From: Thermoplasmata archaeon
Lineage (GTDB): Archaea > Thermoplasmatota > E2 > DHVEG-1 > B18-G2
Length of the DNA stretch: 5,366 nt
Direction of reading: 5' to 3'
Assembly: GCA_003651105.1 (NCBI GenBank)
Contig: QMTN01000040.1
Location: forward strand, 1-5,366
Made by a program: the position numbers and the translations under genes. Of this stretch, positions 5,349 through 5,366 are shown in pieces; the first letter of the stretch is position 1; each line of letters begins with the position of its first letter. Under the pieces are notes generated by a model. The model did no database searches, was not told the DNA's origin, and saw only the letters and a program-made list of their open reading frames with translations.

Positions 5349-5366
5349 GATTCCGCATGCCTGAAA

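Larger units (their letters stand above)
5140..5366. other. AT-rich intergenic right end without recognised gene
   Basis: No gene can be supported in this stretch. On the plus strand all frames are closed by frequent stops; the longest ATG-led reading (from 5214) is 16 codons and lacks a ribosome binding site. On the minus strand two frames enter from the right edge and stay open for 22 codons (stop at 5300-5298) and 29 codons (stop at 5278-5276). Either could be the C-terminus of a gene lying beyond the window, but these lengths are also expected by chance and I recognise neither. Three inverted repeats fall here. Confidence 0.6.

Noticed and set aside
5317..5364. Possible C/D box small RNA (TGATGA at 5319, CTGA at 5361)
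   Set aside because: The C box lacks its leading purine, the C-to-D distance is shorter than usual, no D'/C' boxes are visible, and the closing stem would fall outside the window.
5276..5366. C-terminus of a minus-strand gene entering from the right
   Set aside because: Two different frames are open for 22 and 29 codons, both compatible with chance, and neither peptide is recognisable. More sequence is required to decide.

Overview
The window is compact archaeal chromosome. All seven complete genes and the one partial gene are core or housekeeping types. Several of them (CTP-dependent riboflavin kinase with an N-terminal helix-turn-helix, Nog1 GTPase, DUF504/MJ1316 protein, archaeal type II GAPDH fold) are archaeal families or have clear archaeal forms. 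Arg is mostly AGG/AGA and Ile often ATA. Shine-Dalgarno-like GGTG/GGAG motifs precede several starts, while the two genes flanking position 1420 have none and look leaderless. PolX plus an RbkR-type regulator/kinase favours a euryarchaeal-type lineage, possibly thermophilic, but I cannot name a genus.

Layout: (1) A minus-strand operon covers 1-1400. In transcription order it encodes a small winged-helix protein, the riboflavin kinase/regulator (RbkR type) and the N-terminal 167 residues of a PolX-type DNA polymerase that runs off the left edge. Genes in this operon overlap by 4 and 23 bp. (2) A 39-bp divergent promoter region separates it from nog1 (1440-2402, plus strand). (3) nog1 overlaps by 32 bp, tail to tail, a minus-strand pair: a DUF504/MJ1316 RNA-end-recognition protein and a metallo-beta-lactamase-fold hydrolase. 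The pair itself overlaps by 4 bp. (4) An 87-bp divergent promoter region leads to a divergent GAPDH-like gene (3354-4421, plus). (5) A TrkA/RCK regulatory protein (4423-5085, minus) is convergent, with one base between the two stop codons. (6) The right end, 5086-5366, is AT-rich and has no recognised gene. It holds the trkA promoter, a nested dyad and two further inverted repeats.

Functional reading: the left operon joins flavin (FMN) synthesis and its control with DNA repair. nog1 serves 50S ribosome assembly. The DUF504-MBL pair suggests an RNA or small-molecule hydrolysis role that is not defined. The GAPDH-like protein keeps the fold and the catalytic Cys but has a changed catalytic loop (SCNTHN instead of SCNTTG), and it is the most interesting gene here. 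I see no mobile element, CRISPR array, tRNA or rRNA, and no clear new multi-gene system. The most informative leads are the variant GAPDH, the two-regulator riboflavin operon and the structured right-end intergenic region.
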